Shown here: positions 38,320-47,111 of the stretch, piece by piece
How positions within the stretch are numbered: the first letter of the stretch is position 1
Layout of the letters: every line of letters begins with the position of its first letter
Assembly: GCF_002631205.1 (NCBI RefSeq)
Contig: NZ_PDLO01000008.1
Span: 1 to 64,000 of the forward strand
Length of the DNA: 64,000 nucleotides
Direction: 5' to 3'
Origin: Neolewinella marina
GTDB taxonomy: Bacteria; Bacteroidota; Bacteroidia; Chitinophagales; Saprospiraceae
Position numbers and translations under genes: made by a program
The notes under the pieces: generated by a model
What the model was told of the DNA's origin: nothing
What the model saw: the letters and a program-made list of their open reading frames with translations, nothing else
Databases searched by the model: none

Positions 38320-39442
38320 AGTACATCTCGATGGCACTGCACACGCGATCGACCTCAATCGTGGTCAACCCCACATAGAGGGGAAGTCTGAGCAGCCTTT
38401 CGCTCTCTCGGGTGGTGTGGATATCCTGCCCGTGGAAGGTCCCGGTAGCGTGACCGGCGATGGCGGAGTGCAAAGGAATATAGTGGAACACCGTGTAGAT
38501 GTCCCTTTGTTTCAGAAATTCAATCAACTCCTGCCGTTCCTCGATGTCCCGACACTTGAGGAAGAACAGATGGCCGTTATGACTACTCTCGCCTGTTTCC
38601 GCAAGGCCAATACGTCCGGTTTTGGCCAGGGGTTGAAGCCTCCGCTGGTAATGCGACCAGATTTCCCTGCGGGTGGAGGTCACCCGATCAGTCTCCAATA
38701 GTTGTCCGTACAGAAAAGCAGCATTCAATTCGCTGGGCAGATAACTTGAACCTTTGTCAACCCAAGTGTACTTGTCTATTTCCCCCCGCAGGAATTTGGT
38801 GCGGTTGGTGCCCTTTTCCCGGATAATTTCGGCCCGGTGGATGAATGCCGGATCATTGATCAACAAGGCGCCGCCCTCCCCGCAGTGAATGTTCTTGGTA
38901 TCGTGGAAACTGATCGCCCCCAGATGACCCAGGGTTCCCAGGGCCTTCCCCTTGTACGTAGCCCCTATGCATTGGGCGGCATCTTCGACGACGTAGAGAC
39001 TGTGCCGCTGAGCGATATCCAATATGGCCCCCATATTACAGCCTACGCCCCCGTAATGTACGGGAACAATTGCCTTGGTTCGGTGGGTAACAGCGGCTTC
39101 GATAAGCCGCTCGTCGATGTTCATCGTTTCGGGATGAATGTCGACGTACACCATCTTTGCTCCCCGGAGCACGAAGGGATTGGCGGTGGACACAAAAGTG
39201 TAGGATGGCAAAATCACCTCGTCGCCCACCTGAATATTCAGCAACAGGGCAGCCAACTCCAGGGCGTGGGTACAGGAGGTAGTCAACAGTACCTTCCTGG
39301 CGGAAGTTTGGGTTTCCAGCAACTGATGGGCCAGTTTCGTGTACTTCCCGTCACCGCTCAGTTTCCCGCTTTGAATGGCATCCTGCATGTATCCGACCTC
39401 CGTGCCGGCGATAAAGGGTACGTTGAAGGGGATTTTGTTCAT
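38303..39442 (-). CDS. wecE: dTDP-4-amino-4,6-dideoxygalactose transaminase (WecE/RffA-like)
   Basis: This 379-residue PLP enzyme of the DegT/DnrJ/EryC1 family transfers an amino group to a 4-keto-6-deoxy sugar nucleotide. The start IPFNVPFIAGTEVGYMQDAI and LTTSCTHALELAALLLNI are typical of RffA. The PLP Lys is in SFHDTKNIHCGEGGALL. Its RmlA/RmlB substrate-forming partners are not in the window. A cATCTTTGC motif about 60 nt upstream could be a -7 box. The hexapeptide acyltransferase overlaps its end. Confidence 0.93.
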   Translation of the reverse strand: MNKIPFNVPFIAGTEVGYMQDAIQSGKLSGDGKYTKLAHQLLETQTSARKVLLTTSCTHALELAALLLNIQVGDEVILPSYTFVSTANPFVLRGAKMVYVDIHPETMNIDERLIEAAVTHRTKAIVPVHYGGVGCNMGAILDIAQRHSLYVVEDAAQCIGATYKGKALGTLGHLGAISFHDTKNIHCGEGGALLINDPAFIHRAEIIREKGTNRTKFLRGEIDKYTWVDKGSSYLPSELNAAFLYGQLLETDRVTSTRREIWSHYQRRLQPLAKTGRIGLAETGESSHNGHLFFLKCRDIEERQELIEFLKQRDIYTVFHYIPLHSAIAGHATGTFHGQDIHTTRESERLLRLPLYVGLTTIEVDRVCSAIEMYYGYPA

Positions 39443-39639
39443 GGGAATGCAATGGGTTTACCGGTGGCTAGGGGCTAGAATTGGGGCAGTGCAAAGATGG
39501 GGAAAAAGTGGGACCCCCCGCCCCTAGCTCCAGCACAGCGTACACCGGCGAGGGCGTAAGCTTCCCGGACCTAATGGTTCCCGGCCTCCAGCCGTTAATA
39601 GACCGGCCGGGTGAAGGGTGGACGCGCATGCGGCCCGGT

Positions 39640-40950
39640 CTACTTCCCAGGGTTGACGACCATCACCTCTCCTCGGAAGGTTTGTGTGCTTCCATTCGCG
39701 GTCACCACCTCAACAAAGTACACATAGGGATTTGAGTCTACTGGTTTGCCCCGGAATGTTCCGTTCCACCACTTATCGGCGTCGGCAAAGTCAAAATCCT
39801 GGGCCTGGTAGATTAACTCTCCCCACCGGCTGTAGATTCGGTACTCCGCAATCCGTACCGCGACCCCGTTACCCTTGAATATGTCGAATACATCGTTTAC
39901 CTCATCGCCATTAGGTGAAAACGAACTGGGAATGTAAATGCTTTCCTCACAGTTGGTTTCGAATTCCGGGTCATTCCTTTCCAGGCAGATCCCGCAATCA
40001 TCGATTTGGGCTGTTCCGTTAGGGGTTCCCGCGCAATCCACGCAGGACTGATTGAAGGTAGAGTCGCTCGGTTCAAGGCACTCTCCGCAGTCGTCCACGA
40101 CAGCACTGCCGTTCACCGTGCCGGCGCAGTCAAGGCAACCCTGGTTGAAGGCTGGGTCCGTGGGTTCCAGACACTCTCCGCAATCGTCCACCACCGCACT
40201 TCCATTCACGGTGCCGGCACAGTCAAGGCAACTTTGATTGAAGGCGGAGTCGGTGGGTTCCAGACACTCTCCGCATTCATCCACGACCGCAGTTCCATTT
40301 AATGTTCCTGCGCAGTCGGTACAACTTTGGTTGAAGGCAGGATCTTCTGGTTCCAGGCAGACGCCGCAATCGTCCAGAATGGCACTGCCATTAACCGTAC
40401 CGGCACAGTCAACTTCCACTAACTTCAGGTCATCGATTGCCGGCCCACAGTGACCTGGATTCTGGCTGGTGAAGGTTACCCTAGTTTGATTGGACGAAGC
40501 CACAAAAGAAAAGACTTCCTCCCGCCAACCCATATTCTGGGATCCCTTTCCCGTAACGTCAAACCGGTACGTCCGGGACGAATCGTTCGCGATTACCAGA
40601 AGTTCCTTAACCGGCGTGTCGTCGCAATTCGGGTTTCCCGCAAAGGCAAATTGCAGGTAGTATTGCTCTCCGGCAGTGGTATTGATTACCGTAGATACCG
40701 ATCCGGGTTCGGTGCCATTCATATCGAAGCTACGCCGCCCATCTGCCGCGGTCCAGTAAGTGCCGATGTAATCGATGCTACCGGATTCTACCGTCCAGTT
40801 CGTTACGGATCGGTCGCCGGCGAAGAGTCGAATGAAAGAGCTACCTGGATTTTGCGTGGCTTGTTCCACACTACCATTTACTACGCCTTGACCGGCCAGT
40901 GCCACTGGCATCACTAGTAAAATGAAGCAGGTAAAAAGTTTCCAATTCAT
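39640..40950 (-). CDS. Secreted DUF642-like/Cys-repeat protein with CHU_C sorting domain
   Basis: This 436-residue protein has a signal peptide (CFILLVMPVALAGQG), an N-terminal DUF642/choice-of-anchor-like beta domain (about 21-180), five 31-residue Cys-rich repeats (181-335), and a C-terminal gliding-motility type B sorting domain (about 340-436, SIYIPSSFSPNGDEVNDVFD ... EYRIYSRWGELIYQ). It should be exported by the type IX system and fixed at, or shed from, the cell surface. Its position inside the polysaccharide locus suggests a surface protein that binds or carries the glycan, which is inference. Confidence 0.9.
   Translation of the reverse strand: MNWKLFTCFILLVMPVALAGQGVVNGSVEQATQNPGSSFIRLFAGDRSVTNWTVESGSIDYIGTYWTAADGRRSFDMNGTEPGSVSTVINTTAGEQYYLQFAFAGNPNCDDTPVKELLVIANDSSRTYRFDVTGKGSQNMGWREEVFSFVASSNQTRVTFTSQNPGHCGPAIDDLKLVEVDCAGTVNGSAILDDCGVCLEPEDPAFNQSCTDCAGTLNGTAVVDECGECLEPTDSAFNQSCLDCAGTVNGSAVVDDCGECLEPTDPAFNQGCLDCAGTVNGSAVVDDCGECLEPSDSTFNQSCVDCAGTPNGTAQIDDCGICLERNDPEFETNCEESIYIPSSFSPNGDEVNDVFDIFKGNGVAVRIAEYRIYSRWGELIYQAQDFDFADADKWWNGTFRGKPVDSNPYVYFVEVVTANGSTQTFRGEVMVVNPGK
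39946..40410 (-). repeat. Five tandem 93-bp coding repeats
   Basis: The repeats encode five copies of a 31-residue unit of the form DCAGTVNGSAVVDDCGECLE followed by PTDPAFNQGCL, each with four Cys and an Asp-rich centre. The middle copies are nearly identical at DNA level, the outer ones diverged. This suggests recent expansion by slippage or unequal exchange. Confidence 0.9.
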
Positions 40951-41123
40951 TCGTGAGAGAAGCTGCTAAAGGACAAAGCTGTTTTTTGGAAATATATACC
41001 AACTTTTCGCAAATCCTATGTCGCTGTTACGGGGATAGGGCAATTCGCCCTTGTCAAAAGAACTAGGATTGATCCTGATACGGTATGCGTCTGTCGCTGA
41101 GAAATGCTCTACCCTGGCAATAG

Positions 41124-42356
41124 TTAGGCCAGACTTACCCTACCTCTCTCGGATGTCGCCCCTTCCTTAGCATGAGACACCCCGGCACCTTGGGCTAAAA
41201 ACCAGCCGATAAGCACCCACAGTCCCCGGAAATTAAGAACGTCTTTGAATACGCTGGAAATCAGGAACAGGATGAGCAGTGCCCCCACGACCGTGATCTG
41301 CTTAGGCCAGTAGGCGAACAGCACGGCGACCAAGGTTATCAGAGTGAGGAGTCCCAGGATGCCCGTTTCGGCAATTGTACCCGTCCATACGGAGTGGGGG
41401 TCGAACGGTCCGAATGCAGGTGGCAATTCTCCGGGGGGGACCGCCCCCTGAGAAAAAGTTGCGAACTGTCCCGGCCCCACTCCTAGCCAGGGGTGCTGCT
41501 GTCCTACCCGGAGGGCCGCCCGCTTGATGGGCAGATAGACACTTTCTACCAGATGATAATCGCCAACAGAAACCAGCGTGGAATTACCAAGGTAGCTCGT
41601 TGGGTGGTGGCCTGATTCCGAGTCGACTACCAGGTAGTGGGTACCGAGAACCAACACGATACCCAACAGTACACTTCCCCCTACCCTGACTGCGGCGGGA
41701 GAATTGGACAGCAACAGAAAGCCGGTAAGCACCAGCAGGAGTTCCTTGCTCAGGGTAGGCAACATCGCCATCAGAATGAGGCCAACCGGCCACAAACGGC
41801 CCCGTCCGCGATGCCAGTCTCCAAGGGCGATCAACAATCCGGGCAGGGTGAGCATCATCCACATCCCGTAGGTGTTGCCAGTCGCACGCATCCGGTATAC
41901 CTCTCCCAGATAGGGGTAATCGGAGAACCGTTCGACCCAGTTCAGCTGATCCGGTACGCCCACCATGATCAGCGCATAGTAGGCCAGCGCAGCAGCTGCA
42001 GTGATCACGGTACCCCACTTCCACCAAGCTTCAAGTTGTCCCGGCCCGTAGCGATACAGGTGGGCAACCGTGAGCAGGGCAAGCGCGGCCAAATACCCGC
42101 GGGAACCGGCTTCGAGTACTGCCCCCATTTCCCCGGAAGCAAATCCGGATATGACCCCAATGACCACGTACAGACCCGCGGCTGAGGAAAAGGCCGGGAG
42201 CCTGCGGACGGAGTCGAAAAGCTCCTTACGAAAGAGCCACAGCAAAGGAAAAAACAGGAGTTCCGTCAGTTGAACCTGCTCCCAGGGCGATGGGAAGGAT
42301 AACAGTCGCGGGAACAAGGTAGCAACGGCAAAAAGAGGAAGCAGGAACGGCTTCAT
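41124..42356 (-). CDS. O-antigen ligase/polymerase family membrane protein
   Basis: This protein of about 410 residues has 10-12 transmembrane helices and one long periplasmic loop (about 245-310) containing HPWLGVGPGQFATF, the Wzy_C/WaaL signature. It either polymerises repeat units (Wzy) or ligates the finished chain. Sequence alone does not decide. ATG at 42356 overlaps the upstream stop by one base; a GTG one codon earlier is possible. It is coupled to the GT-B gene upstream. Confidence 0.88.
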   Translation of the reverse strand: MKPFLLPLFAVATLFPRLLSFPSPWEQVQLTELLFFPLLWLFRKELFDSVRRLPAFSSAAGLYVVIGVISGFASGEMGAVLEAGSRGYLAALALLTVAHLYRYGPGQLEAWWKWGTVITAAAALAYYALIMVGVPDQLNWVERFSDYPYLGEVYRMRATGNTYGMWMMLTLPGLLIALGDWHRGRGRLWPVGLILMAMLPTLSKELLLVLTGFLLLSNSPAAVRVGGSVLLGIVLVLGTHYLVVDSESGHHPTSYLGNSTLVSVGDYHLVESVYLPIKRAALRVGQQHPWLGVGPGQFATFSQGAVPPGELPPAFGPFDPHSVWTGTIAETGILGLLTLITLVAVLFAYWPKQITVVGALLILFLISSVFKDVLNFRGLWVLIGWFLAQGAGVSHAKEGATSERGRVSLA

Positions 42357-43612
42357 CACTCAGGACTTGCGCGGAGAGGGCTACCAACCGGCTGGTTCTC
42401 CAGGTATTCCGCCATCCGCGCGAGATCGGCTGACCAGGGCACCCGGCCGCCGCCGTCGCGCCATTGCTGGTAGCAGCCCAGTAGCCAGTCGGCCGGGGAA
42501 TGTCCGGTAGCGAATACCCGGCCGGCGCGGCTGCCCTCGATGATGCGTCGCAGTTCGGGGTCGCCGGGACCATTGACCAGGGCCATGACTGGCCGGCCAG
42601 TGCCGAGATAATCGTAGAGCTTGGCGGTAAGTACGCCGTAGTAATTCGGGGCCGACCAGTTCAGCAGCAGCAGCATCTGGGCCTCCTCCTGCAGCTTTTG
42701 CGCGGACGCGGGTGCAATGTAGGAGCGGGTATTGCAGTGTACGTGGGGGTGGAGATCGGTGGTCCATTCCGTCCAGAGGCCGTCGTCCTTGCCGCGGTAG
42801 ATGAGTTCCACGTCGTCGGGGTCGATGGCCCCTTCGGCAATGAGTTCGTTGAGGGCAGTAATGAGCGGCCGGACGGTCTGCAACTCCACGTACAAGCTTC
42901 CGGTGTAGACGATAGTGAAGCGGTCGGTGCGGGGGTCAGTAGTGGCCGGTGGCAGGGCGAAGAGGCGGTTCCGGCGTACCGTGGCGGCCGGATGTAACTC
43001 CCGCAGGTACTGCACCTGTCCCTCGGATACGCCCCATACCTCATCGGCGCGGCGGATCACGCGGCGGGCCCACCAGCGCTGGAGGGCGGGCCACCATACG
43101 TCGCGGCGGACGGGGTCGGCGTGGAGGTCGCGGAAGTCCGCGATCCAGTAGAGGTGGGGGAAGCGCTTCTTGAGCCGGCGGGCGATGAGGTGATCGGACC
43201 ACGGCCGGAAGGAGGACACCAGGGTGGTAATCCCCTCCCCTTCAATAAGCCGCACGGCTTCCCGGTAGGCAGCGCGGCGGTAGAGCGGGCCACCGTCGTC
43301 GGTGAGGTAGAGAAAGGGGAAGGACTGGCGGAAGGTCAGCAGCGGGCCGTAAGCTTGTTTGCGAAAGCTTCCGTGGGGCAGGGTTTGAGCGGGACCCGAG
43401 CCGCCCAACAGACTGCGCAGGTCACGAGCCGGCAGGGCGATGACCTGCAAATCGGGCAGATCCTCCCCACTGAAGTTGCGGTCGGCCCGGATAACGAATA
43501 CCTTTTCGTAGTGCTTCCGCGCCCAGGTGGCTAAGTGCCCCAGTCGCCGCCCGGCCACGGCGGGGCGCGGCGGGAAGTAGTTGGCCAGAAAGAGGATCTT
43601 GTTGGCGGGCAC
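42356..43612 (-). CDS. GT-B glycosyltransferase
   Basis: This 418-residue protein is a paralogue in type of the enzyme at 33705: ILFLANYFPPRPAVAGRRLG, then YWIADFRDLHADPVRRDVWW, RFTIVYTGSLYVELQTVRPL and LTAKLYDYLGTGRPVMALVN. It starts at GTG 43612 and ends in a TGATG or GTGA junction with the polymerase gene. The sugar donor is unknown; its place beside pseI makes pseudaminic acid a possible donor, but no known pseudaminyl-transferase motif is recognised. Confidence 0.85.
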   Translation of the reverse strand: MPANKILFLANYFPPRPAVAGRRLGHLATWARKHYEKVFVIRADRNFSGEDLPDLQVIALPARDLRSLLGGSGPAQTLPHGSFRKQAYGPLLTFRQSFPFLYLTDDGGPLYRRAAYREAVRLIEGEGITTLVSSFRPWSDHLIARRLKKRFPHLYWIADFRDLHADPVRRDVWWPALQRWWARRVIRRADEVWGVSEGQVQYLRELHPAATVRRNRLFALPPATTDPRTDRFTIVYTGSLYVELQTVRPLITALNELIAEGAIDPDDVELIYRGKDDGLWTEWTTDLHPHVHCNTRSYIAPASAQKLQEEAQMLLLLNWSAPNYYGVLTAKLYDYLGTGRPVMALVNGPGDPELRRIIEGSRAGRVFATGHSPADWLLGCYQQWRDGGGRVPWSADLARMAEYLENQPVGSPLRASPE

Positions 43613-43682
43613 GGTGGAGGGTTAAGGGCACGAGCGTTCCGGCCGCAAGTTAGTCCGTCGACCGATTTCGCCTGCTGCCGGA

Positions 43683-44732
43683 CTAAAACAACCCCGTGAA
43701 CGGGGTGCCCCGCTGCATGGCAACGGTGGCCTTCTTGCCCATTAGTTCGTCGTAGTGCTTCGGGGCCAGGCCATCGCCCGGGCGAATCACCCGGAGGTTT
43801 TCGGGCGTGAAGGTTTCCCCGGGAGCGATGTCCTTGACCACGTAGATGGAACGTTTGAACTGACGGCTCTTCTTCTCGGCCTTCTGGGTGTCGAGTTGGA
43901 TATGGCCTAAGCCCTGCCAAGCACGTTCAGTTTCTGTCACGAGGGCTTTGAGTTCCTGGGGCTCCAGGCTGAAGGCGCTGTCCACTCCCCCGTCAGCGCG
44001 ACGTAGGGTGAAGTGTTTCTCAATTACGGAAGCGCCCAACGCGACGGCAGCCACCGAAACGCCTATACCCATGGTATGGTCGGAAAGGCCCACCTTGCAA
44101 TCGGAGAAGATGTCCTGTAACACCGGGATGGTCCGCAGGTTGGTGTTTTCCGGGGTGGCCGGATAGGTGCTTGTGCACTTCAGCACACAGATTTGCGTGG
44201 CACCGGCCTCACGCAGAACCCGCACAGATTCATAAAGCTCGTCCAGTCGCGAGGCACCGGAACTGATGATGACGGGCTTACCGGTAGCGGCTACCTTGCG
44301 CAACAAGGGGTGGTGGGCACTCTCGAAAGAGGCGATCTTGTAAGCGGGGACGTTGAGATCCTCCAAAAAGTCCACGGCGGTTTCATCAAAGGGGGAAGAG
44401 AAGGCTACCATGCCGAGCTCTTTAGCTCGGTCAAAGATTGGCCCGTGCCATTCCCAGGGGGTGTGGGCCTCCTTATATAGATCGTAGAGGTTTTGACCAC
44501 TCCATAAGGAATCCTTGTCTTGGATGTCAAACAGTCCGCCTCGGTGGTCAATGGTAATTGTGTCGGCCGTATAAGTCTGCAGTTTCAGCGCATGAGCGCC
44601 AGCTTCCGCAGCAGCTTCCACCAACTCCAGTGCGCGATCCAGCGACTGATTGTGATTGCCTGACATTTCGGCGATGATGAAGGGGGCAGCGTTTGTACCG
44701 ATGTTAAACCGGCCAATCTTGAATTCTTTCAT
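43683..44732 (-). CDS. pseI: Pseudaminic acid synthase
   Basis: This 349-residue enzyme condenses 2,4-diacetamido-2,4,6-trideoxy-L-altrose with phosphoenolpyruvate to give pseudaminic acid. The NeuB barrel has PFIIAEMSGNHNQSLDRAL, LKLQTYTADTITID, SSPFDETAVDFLE, KIASFESAHHPLL and SDHTMGIGVSVAAVALGA. The C-terminal SAF/antifreeze-like domain has FKRSIYVVKDIAPGETFTPE. AEMSGNHN and the barrel pattern fit PseI rather than NeuB. It is last in the pse operon. Confidence 0.93.
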   Translation of the reverse strand: MKEFKIGRFNIGTNAAPFIIAEMSGNHNQSLDRALELVEAAAEAGAHALKLQTYTADTITIDHRGGLFDIQDKDSLWSGQNLYDLYKEAHTPWEWHGPIFDRAKELGMVAFSSPFDETAVDFLEDLNVPAYKIASFESAHHPLLRKVAATGKPVIISSGASRLDELYESVRVLREAGATQICVLKCTSTYPATPENTNLRTIPVLQDIFSDCKVGLSDHTMGIGVSVAAVALGASVIEKHFTLRRADGGVDSAFSLEPQELKALVTETERAWQGLGHIQLDTQKAEKKSRQFKRSIYVVKDIAPGETFTPENLRVIRPGDGLAPKHYDELMGKKATVAMQRGTPFTGLF

Positions 44733-44758
44733 TTTACAATTGATTGAGGTGTATTTAT

Positions 44759-45718
44759 TTATTTAGCAGGAGTAATGTATTCATTAAAGCCCTTATAAAA
44801 CACGCCTCCATTCGCTGGAGCACGATAGTCAGGAAGCGGGACTTCAAAAACGGTCATAATACTCCAGATAAGATCGCTGAACCCAAACAAGTGCCTGAAC
44901 AGAACCGTACTCGAGAAGCGGGGATTAATTTCAAAAACATAATCAACACCGTTCACCCGCCTGAATTGAACATTGATCGCGCCTTCTAGGTCGAGGGCCG
45001 TTGCGATGTCTTCAAGCAAACGGGTCGTTTTTTCGGAATTCTCAACTACCCCGTAGTTGCTATATCCCCCCATAAGTTCCCGTTTGAACGTTATCGATCG
45101 CACTACACCGTTTGACCGGTAAAGGCCACAGGTGAACTCCCCTTCCGCCCCAGGCAGGAACTGTTGTTGTATGAGGTTTGAGTGTTCTTTCTGATAAAAT
45201 ACATACTGCCGATTAGTCGTCACGACATGGTTTACCTTACTGCCAGACCCATATCGGTCTTTCAATACAAACGGGTACTCTAAGTCTGGGTTATCTCCCG
45301 CCTCCACCGTTGTCGGTGTTGGGATGCCCTTAGCCTTTAGATATTCTGCCGTTCTCAATTTATCGAACCCAACGGCTAAAGACAATTTATTAGGAAGCAC
45401 AACCTTTAGGCCAGGGTGGCGACCTACGAGTATGGAATAAGTGTCAGCCTTCAGATGCTGTCGTAGTTCAGGTTCAGCTACGGGTATAAGTAAGTCTATC
45501 TCATGCGTGTGAATGATCCTCGATATTTCGTCGGCATACCTGCTGTCCGTTACCCTATTTACTGTATAGAATGCGTCGCATAATAGGACGGAAGGGTGCT
45601 TGTCGTGGATGTCAGTACCTACCACTTTTTTAACAAAGTCCTGCTGCTGCAAAATTTTTACAATACTTTGCCCAATATCGCCGCCAGACCCAGTTACAAG
45701 TACGGTTACATTCTTCAT
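44759..45718 (-). CDS. ATP-grasp ligase of the CarB/PylC type
   Basis: This 319-residue protein has an N-terminal Rossmann-like pre-ATP-grasp part (TVLVTGSGGDIGQSIVKILQ) and an ATP-grasp core: FDKLRTAEYLKAKGIPTPTT, YPFVLKDRYGSGSKV, EFTCGLYRSNGVV, and the metal site VDYVFEINPRFSSTVLF. Such enzymes join a carboxylate to an amine or thiol via an acyl phosphate. It overlaps the phosphoesterase gene by 4 bp within the pse operon. It has no counterpart in the standard pseudaminic pathway and could acylate an amino sugar (inference). Confidence 0.87.
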   Translation of the reverse strand: MKNVTVLVTGSGGDIGQSIVKILQQQDFVKKVVGTDIHDKHPSVLLCDAFYTVNRVTDSRYADEISRIIHTHEIDLLIPVAEPELRQHLKADTYSILVGRHPGLKVVLPNKLSLAVGFDKLRTAEYLKAKGIPTPTTVEAGDNPDLEYPFVLKDRYGSGSKVNHVVTTNRQYVFYQKEHSNLIQQQFLPGAEGEFTCGLYRSNGVVRSITFKRELMGGYSNYGVVENSEKTTRLLEDIATALDLEGAINVQFRRVNGVDYVFEINPRFSSTVLFRHLFGFSDLIWSIMTVFEVPLPDYRAPANGGVFYKGFNEYITPAK

Positions 45719-46428
45719 TTTTTGTTATTTCTTTTCAGGATGGAGGAAAGGTATTCTGGGGCCTGCATACGAGATAACTCCGCCAACAAAGGCGATACAT
45801 CGTAGGGCGTGCCGACAGCAACGAATTTCTCTTGGGCAACCTCGATATATCCCCAATTGGCTATTCCACCCTGCATCCTCGACTGCCCGACGGATCCTGG
45901 ATTTACCAGTTGAGAATACTGCCCCTGGAACGTCATAGGATAATGCGTATGTCCCATAAAAATCATCTGGTACCTAGCATCTTCCAGGCTCTCCAGCGTT
46001 TGCCGCTCGGAATCCGGATAAATGTATTCTGATTTGTCGCGGGGGCTTCCATGCGTAAGCAGCACTCCAAAATCATCTGTTAGTGGAACGGACTGTCTAT
46101 CCGGCAGCCCTACTAACTCTTCTATTTTACCAAAGGGTAATTCCCGGATTGCGTAATTATGCCCAAGGCCGTATTTAGCGTCGATCCTCAATTGAAACCC
46201 GGGGTCTCCCTTAACATACTCAGCCAAAATGTCCTCGTGGTTCCCTTTGATCGCCACTACATTAAAGGCGGACAGTAGTTCCAGCACCCTGCGGGGATGG
46301 TGGTAATATCCTACCAGATCTCCGAGAACCAGGAAGGATTGGATGCCCAGTTCAACGGCAGATTGCAGAACAGCGTCCAGTGCATATGCATTGCCATGCA
46401 CGTCTGAAATCACCCCTACCCTCTTCAT
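45715..46428 (-). CDS. Metallophosphoesterase (YfcE-like)
   Basis: This 237-residue protein has all five motifs of the calcineurin-like family: GVISDVHGNAYALD, LGDLVGYYHHP, IKGNHED, LLTHGSPR and FMGHTHYP. It should hydrolyse a phosphomonoester or diester with two metal ions. It overlaps both neighbours (1 bp and 4 bp), so it is expressed with the pse genes. The substrate is unknown; removal of phosphate from a sugar or nucleotide intermediate is plausible. Confidence 0.88.
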   Translation of the reverse strand: MKRVGVISDVHGNAYALDAVLQSAVELGIQSFLVLGDLVGYYHHPRRVLELLSAFNVVAIKGNHEDILAEYVKGDPGFQLRIDAKYGLGHNYAIRELPFGKIEELVGLPDRQSVPLTDDFGVLLTHGSPRDKSEYIYPDSERQTLESLEDARYQMIFMGHTHYPMTFQGQYSQLVNPGSVGQSRMQGGIANWGYIEVAQEKFVAVGTPYDVSPLLAELSRMQAPEYLSSILKRNNKK

Positions 46429-47111
46429 TATAGAATGCTTAGGGATGACAATTCATCTAACACCCTTACTGCTGCTTGAGGGGGTGATTGAAGGCCGCCT
46501 TCGATGGACAGTTTTACGAAGTTATCCTTTCGTGCAAACGATGGATCATTACTACTCCTGATTTGGGCCTGCATCTGGGTATCAATTACTCCGGGATCAA
46601 TACTATGCGTAGATCCTGGGCGTGAGGCTTCCGTTGTCGCACAGAACATTTTCATTGCGGATTTCGTAGCCGCATACATTTCCCAGCCTGCAATCGGATT
46701 ATTAGCCGCTCCCGATGTAATATTTACCAAGAACACCTTGGCAAAAGCATTTACAAGTGAGTGATATATTAATAATGGAGAGAGAAAGTTAATGTTTACG
46801 CTTTGAATCAGTTCTTCCGCAGCTGAGGCCGAAAACCCGATGGGATTAATCGTACCGGCATTGTTGATGAACACGATCTCGCCCTCGCCAGAAACTGCTG
46901 TTGTCACCCACTCCGAGAACTTTTCTAAAACTTCCTTCGGTTCGCTCAGGTCTGCCTGCATAAAGGAAAATCGGTTGGACTGCAGGACATTGTCAGGGGG
47001 AGCGCTTCTTGAAACACCTACAATATGTAGGTCTTCCCGAATAGCAAGGAGGTTCATTGTCAGGGCTAGGCCCAAACCCTTGGACGCACCCGTTATTAAT
47101 ACCCAGGTCAT
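46428..47111 (-). CDS. Short-chain dehydrogenase/reductase in the pse operon
   Basis: This 227-residue SDR has the NAD(P) motif LITGASKGLGLALTMN, the FINNAGTIN block, a Ser in VNITSGAA and the YxxxK pair in YAATKSAMKMF, so it looks active. The C-terminal RPGSTHSIDPGVIDTQMQAQ is typical. A comparable SDR, PtmA, accompanies nonulosonic acid genes in Campylobacter, but equivalence is not shown. It overlaps pseG by 4 bp. Confidence 0.88.
   Translation of the reverse strand: MTWVLITGASKGLGLALTMNLLAIREDLHIVGVSRSAPPDNVLQSNRFSFMQADLSEPKEVLEKFSEWVTTAVSGEGEIVFINNAGTINPIGFSASAAEELIQSVNINFLSPLLIYHSLVNAFAKVFLVNITSGAANNPIAGWEMYAATKSAMKMFCATTEASRPGSTHSIDPGVIDTQMQAQIRSSNDPSFARKDNFVKLSIEGGLQSPPQAAVRVLDELSSLSIL

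Noticed and set aside
39599-39642. 8-bp inverted repeat (TAGACCGG) around the stop of the CHU_C gene
   Set aside because: The 28-nt loop and lack of a T-tract make it a poor terminator; not listed as a feature.
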